Origin: a virus
IMG/VR virus record: IMGVR_UViG_3300048912_000258
Location: 1-29,692 of that record
DNA length: 29,692 bases
Direction: 5' to 3' (one strand)
Numbering within the stretch: position 1 is the first letter of the stretch; the number at the start of each line of letters is the position of its first letter. The notes beneath the pieces are model-generated. The model was given only the letters and a program-made list of their open reading frames with translations. It searched no databases and was not told the DNA's origin. The position numbers and the translations under genes are program-made. Positions 28,395-29,692 of this stretch are shown here, in pieces.

Positions 28395-29051
28395 CTACCA
28401 CCTGACCGGGTCACCGGACGTGTTGCCCGGGTGGCCCGGCATGCCGAACCCCCAGTGGTTCCAGATGAACGTCACCTCCGGCACGTGCAGGAACCGAGCT
28501 CCCCGCTCCAGCAGCGCGAGCCATGCGCCCCAGTCGTCGTACGGGCAGGGCGAGCCGTCCGGCATCGTCCGGTCGGGGAGCTGGAAACCCCCCGCCTCCT
28601 TGAGCAGATCGGTCCGGATCAGGCTCGTGGTCTGGATGTAGGACCGGCGCCGGAGCTCGTCGGCATCGAACGGCACCCCGTACCGGCCGTTCGGGTCGCG
28701 CCGGCCCGGGAGCTGGGGTACGTCGGGAATCGAGTACACGACGTCGGGCAAAACATCGCGCCCCACCACAAACGCGGGATGCAGGTCCGCAGGATGCGCT
28801 GCGTGATACCTGAGCGTCTCCAGGTGGTGGGGGAGGAACTGGTCGTCGTCGTCCAGGAACGCCACCCACGGCGTCCGCACGGCAGCCAGGGCGCGGTTCT
28901 TGGTGGCCGCCGCGCCGGTGTGCTCGTGGTCGTACTCGACCACGATGGCGGCCGGATGGAGGGTCTGCTCCGCGACGCTCGCGAGCGCGCGCCGGAGGAG
29001 CTTGGCCCGTGGCGGGATGGTCGCGATGCACACCGTGATGTCGTTGATCAT
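28395..29051 (-). CDS. Family 2 glycosyltransferase (GT-A fold), 218 aa
   Basis: Transfers a sugar from a nucleotide donor. The ATG at 29051 overlaps the methyltransferase stop (ATGA). The N-terminal ITVCIATIPPRAKLLRRALA is the usual GT2 opening, then SVAEQTLHPAAIVVEYD, and PWVAFLDDDDQFLPHHLETL carries the metal-binding DxD (within D67-D70). YDDWGAWLALLERG supplies the probable catalytic acid region. The protein is short for GT2, and no membrane helix is present. GT2 genes in actinophages have been linked to glycosylation of virion proteins; that, or host surface change, is possible here. Confidence 0.9.
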   Translation of the reverse strand: MINDITVCIATIPPRAKLLRRALASVAEQTLHPAAIVVEYDHEHTGAAATKNRALAAVRTPWVAFLDDDDQFLPHHLETLRYHAAHPADLHPAFVVGRDVLPDVVYSIPDVPQLPGRRDPNGRYGVPFDADELRRRSYIQTTSLIRTDLLKEAGGFQLPDRTMPDGSPCPYDDWGAWLALLERGARFLHVPEVTFIWNHWGFGMPGHPGNTSGDPVRW

Positions 29052-29572
29052 GGCCGCCTCGCTGCCTCGTAGCGTCCGACGATGGTGCCCTGCCAGTGCC
29101 AGGTGATCCCGTGGAAGGTGTCCATCACGCGCTCGTGTGTCCAGTCCGGGACGACGTGCTCCTCGTACGGGTTGCCGTGGACCTCGCCCTGCGGGCACGG
29201 CACGACGGGCAGGGAGAGGTAGATCGCTTTGCGTGCCAGACCGCGCGCCATGTCCCACAGGGACACGGCGTCCTTCTCCGGCATGTGCTCCAGCACGTCG
29301 CCGAAGATCACCACGTCGGTGCAAATCCCGGTCTCAGGCAGAAACGTCCGGACGTCCTCGACGACGACCAGGTCATAGATGTCCCGGAGCGTGTACTTCC
29401 CAACGTAGGGCGCCCAGATCTCCACCCCGATCAGGTAGGGCGGGTTGTGCTGCTGGCGGAGCAGCTTGCCATACGTTCCGCACCCCGCCCCCACGTCCAG
29501 CACGGAGCGGGGGCGGCGGGACGTGATCCAGTTCAACATGATGGTGCGGCCCTCTTCGGCGCTAGCGGGCAT
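29048..29572 (-). CDS. Class I SAM-dependent methyltransferase, 174 aa
   Basis: The ATG at 29572 has AGGAG about 8 nt upstream. Motif I is VLDVGAGCGTYG (24-35), the acidic end of strand 2 is in GVEIW, and DVVIFGDVLEHM is the strand-4 motif of small-molecule or sugar methyltransferases rather than the (D/N)PP(Y/W) of DNA methylases. It is coupled to the glycosyltransferase by ATGA, so the pair probably makes and attaches a methylated sugar. It overlaps the upstream membrane peptide by 11 nt. Confidence 0.88.
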   Translation of the reverse strand: MPASAEEGRTIMLNWITSRRPRSVLDVGAGCGTYGKLLRQQHNPPYLIGVEIWAPYVGKYTLRDIYDLVVVEDVRTFLPETGICTDVVIFGDVLEHMPEKDAVSLWDMARGLARKAIYLSLPVVPCPQGEVHGNPYEEHVVPDWTHERVMDTFHGITWHWQGTIVGRYEAARRP

Positions 29573-29681
29573 CGGTGACTCCTATCAGTAGCGTGGCGAG
29601 CCAGAACGAAAAGACCACAATGGACAGCCAGACCAGCACCCACATGACCGCGTAGAGCACGTCGTCTGGCCGGCGCCTCAC
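29562..29681 (-). CDS. Single-pass membrane peptide at the right edge, 39 aa or longer
   Basis: A GTG at 29681 gives a 39-aa product with a basic, polar start (RRRPDDV) and one membrane helix (AVMWVLVWLSIVVFSFWLAT) ending LLIGVTDAR. The frame stays open to the window edge, so the true start may lie outside; no ribosome site is visible because a hairpin occupies the upstream bases. It overlaps the methyltransferase start by 11 nt, which suggests coupling. Function is unknown. Confidence 0.55.
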   Translation of the reverse strand: MRRRPDDVLYAVMWVLVWLSIVVFSFWLATLLIGVTDAR

Positions 29682-29692
29682 AGCGCCGGCCA
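29667..29692. repeat. 10-bp perfect inverted repeat ending at the last base
   Basis: TGGCCGGCGC (29667-29676) and GCGCCGGCCA (29683-29692) flank a 6-nt loop, reaching exactly to the window end. It contains the possible GTG start in its loop. It mirrors the inverted repeat at base 1. Confidence 0.7.

Noticed and set aside
1-29692. CRISPR arrays, tRNA genes, integrase or transposase
   Set aside because: Looked for on both strands; no regularly spaced repeats, no recognisable tRNA fold and no recombinase motif were seen. A tRNA scan would be needed to exclude a degenerate gene.

Overview
The window looks like most of the genome of a tailed bacteriophage (siphovirus morphology) or prophage of a high-GC actinomycete. 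The reasons are a GC content of roughly two thirds by eye, GTG starts and ATGA/GTGA stop-start overlaps, actinobacterial-type promoters (TTGACN, 18 bp, TANNNT), several leaderless starts, and a familiar head-tail-lysis gene order. I cannot name the host genus. No integrase, partition genes, tRNA or obvious immunity repressor is visible.

Layout. (1) 1-630: a minus-strand operon runs off the left edge (a 144-aa unknown protein, then the first 28 residues of a probable DEAD/DEAH-type helicase). A divergent promoter pair separates it from a small HTH gene (669-881) that ends at a strong terminator. (2) 971-7105: replication block on the plus strand, with family A DNA polymerase, an AT-rich HNH endonuclease, a one-helix membrane peptide, a Cys/His protein, a prim-pol/RecA-type helicase fusion, a 200-bp field of GGAATCA repeats (candidate origin or binding-site cluster) and a RusA-type resolvase. 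(3) 7111-11782: packaging block, with an HTH protein (probable small terminase), two small Cys-rich proteins, a MuF-like minor head protein, the large terminase and a small basic protein. Three tiny minus-strand genes (9116-9892) are inserted in it, each with its own near-identical leaderless promoter. (4) 11775-18538: portal, a small protein, scaffold, major capsid protein with its own terminator, promoter and leader, four head-tail connector/completion genes, major tail protein, and tail assembly chaperones joined by a -1 frameshift at GGGAAAC. (5) 18543-25973: tape measure, distal tail protein, 897-aa tail hub/fibre protein, an unknown protein and a repeat-containing fibre protein. (6) 25990-27637: lysis cassette (two membrane proteins, a small charged protein and a GH25 muramidase). 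(7) 27634-29681: minus-strand genes, with a Cys-rich/membrane/charged-peptide operon driven by the fourth copy of the conserved promoter, then a glycosyltransferase-methyltransferase pair and a membrane peptide at the right edge.

How it works together: polymerase, prim-pol/helicase and RusA replicate and resolve the DNA; terminase and portal package it into a scaffold-built HK97-fold head; the connector and tail genes finish the virion; the lysis cassette releases it. The least expected feature is a four-member set of counter-strand promoters of one strict form: TTGWCM, an 18-bp spacer carrying TGTCCAYGTRTGT, CATACT, 6 nt, then ATG. They drive very small unknown proteins inside or beside late genes. 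This looks like a co-regulated, moron-like leaderless regulon and is the best candidate here for something undescribed.
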